A program made the translations under genes and the position numbers. From Runella limosa DSM 17973 (GTDB lineage: Bacteria > Bacteroidota > Bacteroidia > Cytophagales > Spirosomataceae): a DNA stretch of 64,000 nucleotides. Location: assembly GCF_000482465.1 (NCBI RefSeq), contig NZ_KI519424.1:26681-90680 (forward strand), in the 5' to 3' direction. Below the pieces are notes generated by a model that was not told the DNA's origin, searched no databases, and was given only the letters and a program-made list of their open reading frames with translations. Within the stretch, counting starts at the first letter, position 1; every line of letters starts with the position of its first letter. Positions 53,085 to 60,966 of this stretch are shown piece by piece.

Positions 53085-53236
53085 TATTAGTCTATATAGC
53101 CTATTTATATTACTGAAAATATTGTATAGATAGGTTTGAAAGTTTTTATTCAAAATGTGGTTTTTTGTACTTTTACAATTCAATGAGAATTGATTATACA
53201 GTACCAGATTACAGTTAACTTTTAAATATCAAAATC

Positions 53237-53899
53237 TTGAGCCGTCAGAAACTTATACGTTTTGCCGCAAATGCACTGGCTACCAATGTATTAGAGGTAG
53301 GAAAGCCCTTGTATGAAACCATTAAAGGAAAATGGAACGAAACCTACTTTTTGAACAATAATCCCATCGTGCTTGAATTAGCGTGTGGAAAAGGGGAATA
53401 TACGGTCGGATTGGCCCAAGTTTTTCCAGAAAAGAATTTTATTGGCATTGATGTCAAAGGAGACCGCTTGGCGATAGGCAGCCAGCAGGCGATTGACCTT
53501 GGTTTAAAAAACGTAGCCTTTTTAAGAACGAATGTTGAGTTTCTTCAAAACTTTTTTGAAGCAGGGGAGGTCTCCGAAATTTGGATAACTTTTCCCGATC
53601 CGTTCAATATTAAAAAGAGCCTGAGGCGTCGATTAACGCATCCACACTTTCTGGAAAAATACGTGGCTGTTATCAAAAAAGATGGGCTGTTGCACTTAAA
53701 AACGGATAACAGAGAGCTTTTTGACTTTACATTAGAGGAGCTTGCGCAATTTGGTTTTTATGATTTGGTCGCAACTTTTGACCTTTATCAGTCAGAATTA
53801 CACGCCGAACACTTCGGAATTAAGACGCGTTTTGAGAAAATTTTCACAGAAAAAGGCTTCCCTGTTCACTATTTGAGGGGTCGTTTTTTGAGAAATTAA
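53237..53899 (+). CDS. trmB: tRNA (guanine-N7-)-methyltransferase
   Basis: A 220-residue SAM enzyme starting at TTG (53237); no better ATG lies in frame nearby. VLELACGKGEYTVGLA is the SAM motif, IGIDVKGDRL binds the adenosine, and WITFPDPFNIKKSLRRRLTH is the TrmB signature. It methylates G46 in the variable loop of tRNAs. Confidence 0.95.
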   Translation: MSRQKLIRFAANALATNVLEVGKPLYETIKGKWNETYFLNNNPIVLELACGKGEYTVGLAQVFPEKNFIGIDVKGDRLAIGSQQAIDLGLKNVAFLRTNVEFLQNFFEAGEVSEIWITFPDPFNIKKSLRRRLTHPHFLEKYVAVIKKDGLLHLKTDNRELFDFTLEELAQFGFYDLVATFDLYQSELHAEHFGIKTRFEKIFTEKGFPVHYLRGRFLRN

Positions 53900-53907
53900 A
53901 TGTATCT

Positions 53908-53939
53908 AAAGGTGCTTTCACTGAAGAAGCACCTTTTTT
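53908..53939 (+). terminator. Terminator of trmB
   Basis: AAAGGTGCTT and AAGCACCTTT with T-run. Confidence 0.85.
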
Positions 53940-54057
53940 ATTTTTCCATAAATGAATAAAAATTCAAATATGAATAATTTTTCATTATATAAATAAGTGG
54001 TTTATTATCAATAAGTTATGGCGATGTGTTTTTGAGAGAATGAATAGGAGAGAGGTA

Positions 54058-54095
54058 TAAAAAAGGGGCTTTCTCGTGATTGAGAAAGCCCCTTT
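54058..54095 (-). terminator. Terminator of gap
   Basis: GGGGCTTTCTC (54065-54075) and GAGAAAGCCCC (54082-54092); on the minus strand T-run follows. Confidence 0.85.
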
Positions 54096-54167
54096 AAATG
54101 AGGAACTCTTATTACAAGAGAAAATCAAAAGCTGATTTTTCTCAATGTAACGAGAGGATTTTGCGAA

Positions 54168-55181
54168 TTATTGAGAAATTAATTGTGCAAAAAACTTAAC
54201 TGTACGAACTAGCTGGCTTACGTAGCTCATTTCGTTGTCGTACCAGCTTACAGTTTTTACCAATTGTTTGTCACCAACAGTAACAACTTTTGTTTGGGTT
54301 GCATCAAACAAGCTACCGAATGAAGTACCGATGATGTCGCTGCTCACGATTTCGTCTTCATTGTATCCGAAACTTTCGTTGCTAGCGGCTTTCATTGCAC
54401 CATTTACTTCCTCAAGCGTTACTTTCTTATTCAAAATAACAGTCAATTCTGTTAAGCTACCAGTGATTGTTGGTACACGTTGCGCACCGCCGTCCAATTT
54501 TCCTTTTAGTTCAGGCAATACTAAGCCGATTGCTTTAGCGGCGCCTGTGCTATTAGGAACGATGTTAGAGGCAGCGGCTCTAGCACGTCTTAAATCGCCT
54601 TTAGGGTGAGGAGCATCAAGGGTATTTTGGTCGTTTGTGTAAGCGTGAACAGTGGTCATGCTACCAATTTCGATGCCAAAGTTGTCATTTAATGCCTTTG
54701 CCATAGGAGCAAGGCAGTTGGTTGTACAGCTTGCGCAGCTAATAATTGTTTCAGAACCATCCAAAATAGAGTGGTTTACGTTGAAAACAATCGTTTTAAG
54801 GTCACCAGTAGCAGGTGCACTGATAACAACGCGCTTTGCACCTGCAGTAATGTGTGCTTCTGCTTTGGCTTTATCAGTAAAGAAACCAGTACATTCTAAT
54901 ACTACATCCACGTCGTGTGCTCCCCAAGGAATCTCTGCGGGGTTTCTTTGAGCGTAGATAGTAACTTCTTCGCCATTAACGATAATACTATTATCTGTAG
55001 ATGTAACAGTTTCGTTGAATTTACCTTGAGCTGTGTCGTATTTTAGCAAATGGGCTAGTACTGAAGGGCTAGTAAGGTCATTAATAGCTACTACGTCAAT
55101 ACCTGGCATGTTGTAAATCTGACGGTATGCTAATCTTCCGATACGTCCAAAGCCGTTGATTGCTACTTTTACTTTTGTCAT
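54168..55181 (-). CDS. gap: Glyceraldehyde-3-phosphate dehydrogenase, type I
   Basis: A 337-residue NAD enzyme. [15 protein letters not shown] binds NAD, and the catalytic Cys lies in [17 protein letters not shown] (about 150-166), with the partner His in [22 protein letters not shown] and [15 protein letters not shown] are typical GapA segments. It acts in glycolysis or gluconeogenesis. The promoter has an extended TATCTTTG box, and a dense array of TTAGTA boxes lies beyond it. Confidence 0.97.
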   Translation of the reverse strand: MTKVKVAINGFGRIGRLAYRQIYNMPGIDVVAINDLTSPSVLAHLLKYDTAQGKFNETVTSTDNSIIVNGEEVTIYAQRNPAEIPWGAHDVDVVLECTGFFTDKAKAEAHITAGAKRVVISAPATGDLKTIVFNVNHSILDGSETIISCASCTTNCLAPMAKALNDNFGIEIGSMTTVHAYTNDQNTLDAPHPKGDLRRARAAASNIVPNSTGAAKAIGLVLPELKGKLDGGAQRVPTITGSLTELTVILNKKVTLEEVNGAMKAASNESFGYNEDEIVSSDIIGTSFGSLFDATQTKVVTVGDKQLVKTVSWYDNEMSYVSQLVRTVKFFAQLISQ

Positions 55182-55228
55182 TTTGCTTTTTGGTGGTTTA
55201 ATGGGACATCTTTATTTACTTTCATGGG

Positions 55229-55260
55229 CAAAGATACTTATTTCTTTTTTATTTGTGTAA
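55229..55260 (-). promoter_or_regulatory. Promoter of gap
   Basis: On the minus strand TATCTTTG (55236-55229), with TTAC about 20 bases upstream as a weak -33 element. Confidence 0.6.
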
Positions 55261-55270
55261 GGATTATTTT

Positions 55271-55573
55271 TTAGTAAAATGATAGAACTTGGCTTGTGAT
55301 TTAGTATTACTTAGTAAATTGTACTAATATTTAGATGTATTTTTAGTATCTAAAGGAATAGTTTGCTAAATATTTGGTATATTGTTTAGTAATTTACTAA
55401 TAAAACTGCTAAATTGTCAATTACCCTACTAAGTATAATGCTAATGATAAGATTTAGCTAAAAACTGGGTATAATACATTAGTAAAAATAGACCGAAACG
55501 AATATAGACAAATGGGAAATAGAGTAGGAGAGTAAAACCGACGTAAAATTGGAAAAGAGCGCATTTATTAGTA
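55271..55573. repeat. Cluster of TTAGTA/TACTAA motifs
   Basis: In the 634-bp gap between gap and dapD, TTAGTA starts at 55271, 55301, 55311, 55343, 55386, 55479 and 55568, and TACTAA at 55322, 55395 and 55427. A perfect TTAGCTAA palindrome is at 55454. The stretch is AT-rich with no gene. Confidence 0.7.
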
Positions 55574-55815
55574 AATTACAGTATAAACCCAAAAGAAGGT
55601 AAAAGCATTAAAACACAATGATTACAAAAGCAACAACAGAATAAACACTGAAGAAGAACATAAGACCTTCAGTACACCTCTTTAAGCAACAAAATAATAT
55701 AATCCTATAGAAAAGTACATTTTTACATATTAAAGAAATAAAGAGTGTTATAACCTTAAATAAACCTATATCAGAAGGTTAGATTAATTTAATTGAAGTA
55801 CAACTTTAATAAGTA

Positions 55816-56628
55816 ATGAAAGAAAAAGTACAAATTGAAGCTGCTTGGGAGAACAGAGAACTCACCAAAGACCCAGAAATCATCAAGGCCGTAGAGACAG
55901 TTATTACTGCCTTAAACGATGGAAACATCAGAGTTGCAGAACCAACAGCAGAAGGATGGCAAGTAAATGACTGGATCAAGAAAGCAATCCTCCTTTACTT
56001 CCCCATCCGTCAAATGGAACTAAAGGAAGTCGGTATATTCGAATACCACGACAAAATGAAACTAAAAACTGGCTACGACGCTTTAGCCGTACGGGTCGTA
56101 CCACCAGCTGTAGCACGCTTTGGAGCGTATTTAGCAAAAGGAGTTATTCTCATGCCTTCTTATGTTAATATAGGCGCCTACGTTGACGAAGGCACGATGG
56201 TCGATACTTGGGCAACTGTTGGTAGTTGTGCCCAAATTGGAAAGCACGTACACCTGAGTGGGGGCGTAGGAATAGGCGGCGTTTTGGAACCACCGCAAGC
56301 AGCACCTGTCATTATAGAAGATGGGGCTTTTATTGGTTCACGCTGTATCGTAGTAGAAGGCGCTCACATTGGGAAGCGTGCTGTTCTAGGAGCAGGAGTA
56401 ACCATAACTGGTAGCTCAAAAATTTTGGATGTGACTGGCGACACTGTCATCGAATACAAAGGATACGTTCCTGACGATTGTGTGGTTATTCCAGGAAGTT
56501 ATCCAAAAACCTTTCCAGCGGGTACTTATCATGTACCATGTGCCTTAATTATTGGTAAAAGAAAGGCCAGTACCGACTTAAAAACATCGCTTAATGAAGC
56601 CCTCAGAGAAAATAACGTTGCTGTTTAA
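55816..56628 (+). CDS. dapD: Tetrahydrodipicolinate N-succinyltransferase
   Basis: A 270-residue left-handed beta-helix enzyme. Hexapeptide repeats such as IGAYVDEGTMVDTWATVGSC and GVGIGGVLEPPQAAPVIIED fill the second half, with a helical N-terminal domain (1-90). It transfers succinyl from succinyl-CoA in the lysine and meso-diaminopimelate route. A perfect hairpin terminator follows. Confidence 0.97.
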   Translation: MKEKVQIEAAWENRELTKDPEIIKAVETVITALNDGNIRVAEPTAEGWQVNDWIKKAILLYFPIRQMELKEVGIFEYHDKMKLKTGYDALAVRVVPPAVARFGAYLAKGVILMPSYVNIGAYVDEGTMVDTWATVGSCAQIGKHVHLSGGVGIGGVLEPPQAAPVIIEDGAFIGSRCIVVEGAHIGKRAVLGAGVTITGSSKILDVTGDTVIEYKGYVPDDCVVIPGSYPKTFPAGTYHVPCALIIGKRKASTDLKTSLNEALRENNVAV

Positions 56629-56664
56629 GCAGGCGAGGAGAGAGGCCATTACATTACGCATTAT

Positions 56665-56697
56665 AAAAAAAGAGACACTATCAGTGTCTCTTTTTTT
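56665..56697 (+). terminator. Terminator of dapD
   Basis: AGAGACACT-ATC-AGTGTCTCT flanked by A7 and T7; works in both directions. Confidence 0.9.
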
Positions 56698-56795
56698 GTG
56701 CTATTACCCCATAAAAATTACTGTCGTGTCAGCAAACTCTTTCAATAGAGAGTATTACCTCTGCTATCTGCAGCAATTGTTGACACAAACATAAA

Positions 56796-57084
56796 TGTAA
56801 TTTACAATGTTTACAAGAAATTTTCGTAATTTTTTTGTGGACCTCCGAAAAGATAACTTTACGGTATTTATGCGTGATATTGATACAAATAATAAGATAA
56901 TTGCCTATAAATAAGGAAGTTACGTGCATTTACAGGTGTTTACACAACTATACAAAAACAAAGTATGTAAACACTCTGTAACCATTTTTCTATTCACGTA
57001 TGTAAACATTTGGATACTTGTGTAAACGTATATTTGTTTATTGTTTACATTTTATTACATTTGTGCAAACAATAAACGTTTACA
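56796..57084. promoter_or_regulatory. GTTTACA operator array and promoter of the HTH gene
   Basis: GTTTACA at 56809, 56938, 57043 and 57078, and its inverse TGTAAAC at 56966, 57001 and 57021, plus the palindrome TGTAATTTACA at 56796-56806. The promoter TTTG (57033-57036), exactly 19 bases, TACATTTG (57056-57063) is framed by boxes in the spacer, just upstream and just downstream. Confidence 0.72.
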
Positions 57085-57089
57085 ATTCT

Positions 57090-57614
57090 ATGGCAATCTA
57101 TTCCGATTTTACCGAAAATCGCTATCTAAAAAACAATAAAATACGGGTAATACTTGATGAAAACCATTTGAACGCTTCCCAGTTTGCTGACGCTATTGAT
57201 GTGCAACGTTCTACCATTTCCCACATCTTAGCCTACCGAAATCGCCCAAGTCAGGACATTTTGGAGAAAATAGTGGCTTGGAACCCAAAATACAGCTTCG
57301 ATTGGTTTAAAACACAGACTCCTGAAGAGGATAAAATAATAGCCAAACTCATTGAAAATCAGGGATATGGAGGCGCAAAACTACAAGCACAAACGGCGCC
57401 AGAATTGCGTGAAAAAGAGAAGTCGAACAAGATTACGGCTACAGTAGATTCTCGTTCCTCACCAATCAAGCAAGAACCTGTCGTATCTTCCTTTTCCAGT
57501 GAAGTTTCTAAACCTCGCAAGGCTGTGCTTATAACCATTGTTTATGACGATGGTAGTTCCCAAGTGATTCCCGTCGATCCTAACTTTAAAATAAATCAAT
57601 TACTAAGCCAATAA
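57090..57614 (+). CDS. XRE-like HTH regulator, probably autoregulated
   Basis: A 174-residue protein from the Met at 57090. The helix-turn-helix is at about 18-55 (IRVILDENHLNASQFADAID, then VQRSTISHILAYRNRPSQ). A polar linker (about 75-140) joins a small C-terminal domain (VLITIVYDDGSSQVIPVDPN) of unknown role. The frame is open from 57018, but that region is operator DNA. Seven GTTTACA boxes sit in the promoter region, one 5 bp before the ATG, so strong self-control is likely. Confidence 0.78.
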   Translation: MAIYSDFTENRYLKNNKIRVILDENHLNASQFADAIDVQRSTISHILAYRNRPSQDILEKIVAWNPKYSFDWFKTQTPEEDKIIAKLIENQGYGGAKLQAQTAPELREKEKSNKITATVDSRSSPIKQEPVVSSFSSEVSKPRKAVLITIVYDDGSSQVIPVDPNFKINQLLSQ

Positions 57615-57642
57615 TTTTATTCTGAATTTACCCTGTTTATCA

Positions 57643-57693
57643 CGCAGGCGCTTTTGATTTTAACCCTAAAAGTATCTACCAAAAGCGCCTGCG
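57643..57693. repeat. Perfect 14-bp inverted repeat
   Basis: CGCAGGCGCTTTTG (57643-57656) and CAAAAGCGCCTGCG (57680-57693) with a 23-base spacer. There is no T-run, so it is a weak terminator at best. Confidence 0.7.
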
Positions 57694-58087
57694 AATATTG
57701 ATTTGAAATCCGTTTTATTTGACTTTTAAAGCCTATTGAACGCTTAAAAATAGATAGATATAAAAAGACACCTTTTATATTTAAATGGCTTAGATGGCTA
57801 TTTATTGATTATTTCAATGTTATCAAAACCAATTGCTTTGCTAAAAAATACTTTTGGTCTTCTCCGCGATGGGGGAACGTTCAACTGCTCATTATTAAAA
57901 AATATTAATATGCAGACTAAATAGACTTTATTTTCATGAAACAGTACAAAAAATCCATAACAGTCTAATTATCAGCATGTTATAAATATAAGTTCCACAC
58001 ATGTTTCACAAACGTTCCACGTGAATACATAACTATCTCATTATCAATAGTTTATTTTTTTGCTTTAAAAGGGTAGAAGAGTGCTGT
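57694..58087. other. AT-rich gap with a parS-like CACGTG site
   Basis: No gene is seen. GTTCCACGTGAA at 58014-58025 matches the parS consensus TGTTTCACGTGAAACA at 12 of 16 positions when extended. Related GTTCCACA and TGTTTCACA sequences lie 12-25 bp before it. Confidence 0.4.
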
Positions 58088-58720
58088 TTAGGGCCAGGTA
58101 ACACGCCCTTGAGAACGCAATTGTCGCGCTTGTAGAATTTTGATGAGATGCGGGTATTTGAAGTTCAATTTATAAAAACCTTGCGAATCAAGTTTAATGT
58201 GCTCGGGTAACAATCCAAAAGTGTCGGCGGGTAACAAAACCTCCATTCGGGCAATGGGAACGTTATGTCCATCAATGGTCGAACAAATGGTATAAAGGCA
58301 CTCAATGTCATCGTAGCTAAACCGACCAACATAAGCCAGTAACTGCGCACAGAAAGACTCCGCGTCATTAATGGATACTAAATTGATGGAGAGCGTCGCA
58401 TTCATAAAATACGTTCCTGTTCCTTTATAAATCCCGTTCAACGACCGTACAATCACTTTACCGTCGGAGCCTATACTTACCAAATCCTTGATAATTAATT
58501 TTCGCTCTTCATCTAAGTAATATCGTTCGTACTTTCCGTGAAGATGTCGAATGCTCTGGTTTTGTTCAACGGGAAAATGCTCTTGGGCTTTTTCATAAGC
58601 GCTCGCTGAGTCGCTATTAAAAAAGTAATCCTGAATATCGGTTGGCATCGGCATTTGCTGACGACGTTTCTTGACATTCTTGACCGTTTTTTTCAAGGCA
58701 GGAATCATTCCTTTATTCAT
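58088..58720 (-). CDS. Hypothetical protein, 210 aa
   Basis: A basic N terminus (KKTVKNVKKRRQQMPM) leads into a soluble alpha/beta domain with regular strands (KLIIKDLVSIGSDGKVIVRS; YFMNATLSINLVSINDAESF). No signal peptide, membrane helix or motif I recognise. It stands alone between two AT-rich gaps and convergent to the HTH gene. Its base composition is like the housekeeping genes. Confidence 0.6.
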   Translation of the reverse strand: MNKGMIPALKKTVKNVKKRRQQMPMPTDIQDYFFNSDSASAYEKAQEHFPVEQNQSIRHLHGKYERYYLDEERKLIIKDLVSIGSDGKVIVRSLNGIYKGTGTYFMNATLSINLVSINDAESFCAQLLAYVGRFSYDDIECLYTICSTIDGHNVPIARMEVLLPADTFGLLPEHIKLDSQGFYKLNFKYPHLIKILQARQLRSQGRVTWP

Positions 58721-59019
58721 AGGATTAGGATGCTGTAATTAGGTTCTAGGACGTTAGAGACGCTGAAATCACAAATCATACCAAATATAAGTTTTTACCC
58801 CATTATCTCTATTCTATTGTACCTATTATATATTATTGTTTTATCCTTTAATTACCTACATAGATAGAAAAACAAATGTATTATAATTTACATTATGTTA
58901 AATAAAACAATCGCGATTCTAATATACACCTTAAATACAGTGTATTTACAACCTTTTTCTACCAAAACACGTCTTTTATTTATTATGTAGAAACTAATTT
59001 TGGACAATTACATACCCCC
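58721..59019. other. AT-rich gap with a palindrome
   Basis: TAAATACA-G-TGTATTTA at 58932-58948 is a perfect palindrome. TAATTTTG at 58995-59002 is a -7-like box for the next gene. Nothing else is apparent. Confidence 0.5.
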
Positions 59020-59379
59020 ATGAAAACCATCATAATCACCTTATTTTTAGGCACTTTGATAACAGCTTGTCAGTCTGATGTAAATCCTAACCGTGTTTTG
59101 ACAAAAGCAAAACTTGTCAATGCGCTCGCAGTTGATGGCTGTGGCTGGCACTTTGAAGTAAATTTGACCGATGAAATCGGCTCCTATGTCACCAGCGATG
59201 CTTCAAATGAGAAAGTAAACGCCTTAATCTCACAAGCAAGAAATCAATATGGCATTTATGTTTTAGAAGTAGAGATGAGCTTTGAACTCACAGGGAAGAA
59301 GAAAAAAGTTATGTGTGGCTGGGGTAAAACTCCTGAATTTGACGAGATTAATATCCAAGAAATCAGGGTTTTACGTTAA
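59020..59379 (+). CDS. Small lipoprotein, 119 aa
   Basis: MKTIIITLFLGTLITAC is a lipoprotein signal with lipobox ITAC. The mature part is a short alpha/beta domain with a Cys pair (DGCGWHFEV and VMCGWGK) that may form a disulphide. A palindrome and -7 box lie upstream, and a bidirectional terminator follows. Unknown family. Confidence 0.7.
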   Translation: MKTIIITLFLGTLITACQSDVNPNRVLTKAKLVNALAVDGCGWHFEVNLTDEIGSYVTSDASNEKVNALISQARNQYGIYVLEVEMSFELTGKKKKVMCGWGKTPEFDEINIQEIRVLR

Positions 59380-59400
59380 ACCCCTCCCCTCCCACACACA

Positions 59401-59433
59401 AAAAAAGCAGCATCGTAATGATGCTGCTTTTTT
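59401..59433. terminator. Bidirectional terminator
   Basis: AAAAAAGCAGCATC and GATGCTGCTTTTTT with a 5-base loop, between convergent genes. Confidence 0.9.
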
Positions 59434-59456
59434 ATTTTATAAGAAGTAAGTGTTGT

Positions 59457-60896
59457 TTATTTTGCTTCTTCGCAAGCTACTTTCTTTTCTTCAAATTGCT
59501 TCAAAATGGTATCCAATTGCTTCATAATCTCTACCACTTGTTCTTCTTCCTTGATGGCTTTTGCCTTTACGAAATATGGTTGAGATTGTTTGAATTTACC
59601 ACACACTTTGGCTTCAATTTCTTTACCTTTCGTGTTGTAGTCTTTCATATCCATCGCATCCACAACTGCCTTCATCTCAACCGCTTCGTTGAAATAAAAT
59701 ACGCCCAAGTTAAAAAGTGCGTCGTAGTTGTTACCATCAATAGCCAATGCTTTATCGTAAGCTTCTTTAGCTGCTACACGCGCCACATTTTGCTTGGCAG
59801 TCAAATCTGCTAGTTTTGCAGTAACATCACCCAGAGCAGCTACCTCTTCTTTGGCTTTTGCTAGTTCCGTTTTAGCTTCTTCCCAAGCCGCTTTGTTTTC
59901 TTTTTGCTTGGTTTCTGCTTCAGTTTTTTGACGCTTTAAATCCGCGTTTTTAGGTTGCTTTGCAATCAAACCAGCAATACGCTTAATTTCATCTGCAAAC
60001 ACCTTATCTGTCTCTTCAGCATCTTTTATTTTGCGCTCTACTCCTGACGTCTTCTTAGAACTATCTTTCAATTTGCGAATTTCAGCCGAAGCTACATTCG
60101 CTTCGTTGTCATTAATGATACCCAAGTTTAACGGATACTGCGCATTTTTAGGATCAAGCTGAATCAATTCTTTTAAACCAGCCTTAGCTTCCGTCATTTT
60201 GTTCATATCCAAGTACACATTTACTTGTTCTGATTTAAAAGCAGCCTTACTCGCTGGTAGCGCTACCATTCCTTTTTCGAGGATTTGGAGCGCCTTATCG
60301 TTTTTCTTTTCTACTCGGTATAGCTGTGCCAACAACGAATAGTTGCTAGCGTCTTTACCACCTTTGTCAATATAGCTTTCCATCATTGTGGCCGCCACAT
60401 CATTTTTTTGACTTTGCATGGCGCTATAAGCTCCGTATAATGGTGCTAAAGTATCTTTAGGATTAACTTCTTGGGCTACCGTAAAAAACTTGATGGCACC
60501 AGCATAATTCTTCACCTGAAACTTCTCAGCTCCTTGTTTAACAAGTGCTTGTCCCAAGTTTACACCAGAGTCATCAGTACCACCTGTTAAAAACTTTTGG
60601 GCATCTTTCGTGACTTTTCCAGGCTTTGCCGCATCTACCTCTACTGCTTTTTTGAAAGAATCATAGGCTACCATTGCAGCACTTGAGTCCATTTCGGTGT
60701 ATAAGCGAGCGATTTCATCATAGAGTTTACCGCGATCTAACCAGGTTGAAGATTTTGCAGACGCCTTTGGATCTGCAATTGCTTTATCACTTTTCTCTTT
60801 GTCTTTTTTCTTTTGCTCTAACAAAAGTTTGTCCACCTGAGCCGAGGCAGAAACGGTAAACAATCCGAAAGCAGACATTAAAAACAGCTTCTTCAT
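59457..60896 (-). CDS. Secreted TPR protein next to gyrA
   Basis: A 479-residue protein with a signal peptide (MKKLFLMSAFGLFTVSASA, cleaved near QVDK). TPR units span about 55-260 and 375-410 (LAPLYGAYSAMQSQKNDVAA; YNALFNL-like segments), separated by a long Lys/Glu/Ala coiled coil (about 290-365). It follows gyrA by 70 bp on the same strand and may be cotranscribed. Its role is probably in the periplasm; the function is unknown. Confidence 0.8.
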   Translation of the reverse strand: MKKLFLMSAFGLFTVSASAQVDKLLLEQKKKDKEKSDKAIADPKASAKSSTWLDRGKLYDEIARLYTEMDSSAAMVAYDSFKKAVEVDAAKPGKVTKDAQKFLTGGTDDSGVNLGQALVKQGAEKFQVKNYAGAIKFFTVAQEVNPKDTLAPLYGAYSAMQSQKNDVAATMMESYIDKGGKDASNYSLLAQLYRVEKKNDKALQILEKGMVALPASKAAFKSEQVNVYLDMNKMTEAKAGLKELIQLDPKNAQYPLNLGIINDNEANVASAEIRKLKDSSKKTSGVERKIKDAEETDKVFADEIKRIAGLIAKQPKNADLKRQKTEAETKQKENKAAWEEAKTELAKAKEEVAALGDVTAKLADLTAKQNVARVAAKEAYDKALAIDGNNYDALFNLGVFYFNEAVEMKAVVDAMDMKDYNTKGKEIEAKVCGKFKQSQPYFVKAKAIKEEEQVVEIMKQLDTILKQFEEKKVACEEAK

Positions 60897-60966
60897 TTTT
60901 GGATTCGTTGTGTTAAGTGTTAAGTTGAAAATTTGTGCAAAAAACGGATACTCGTTAGGTTTATTG

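Noticed and set aside
55182..57089. CRISPR array in the repeat-rich gaps
   Set aside because: The repeats are 6-7 bp, unevenly spaced and in both orientations; no repeat-spacer pattern and no cas genes.
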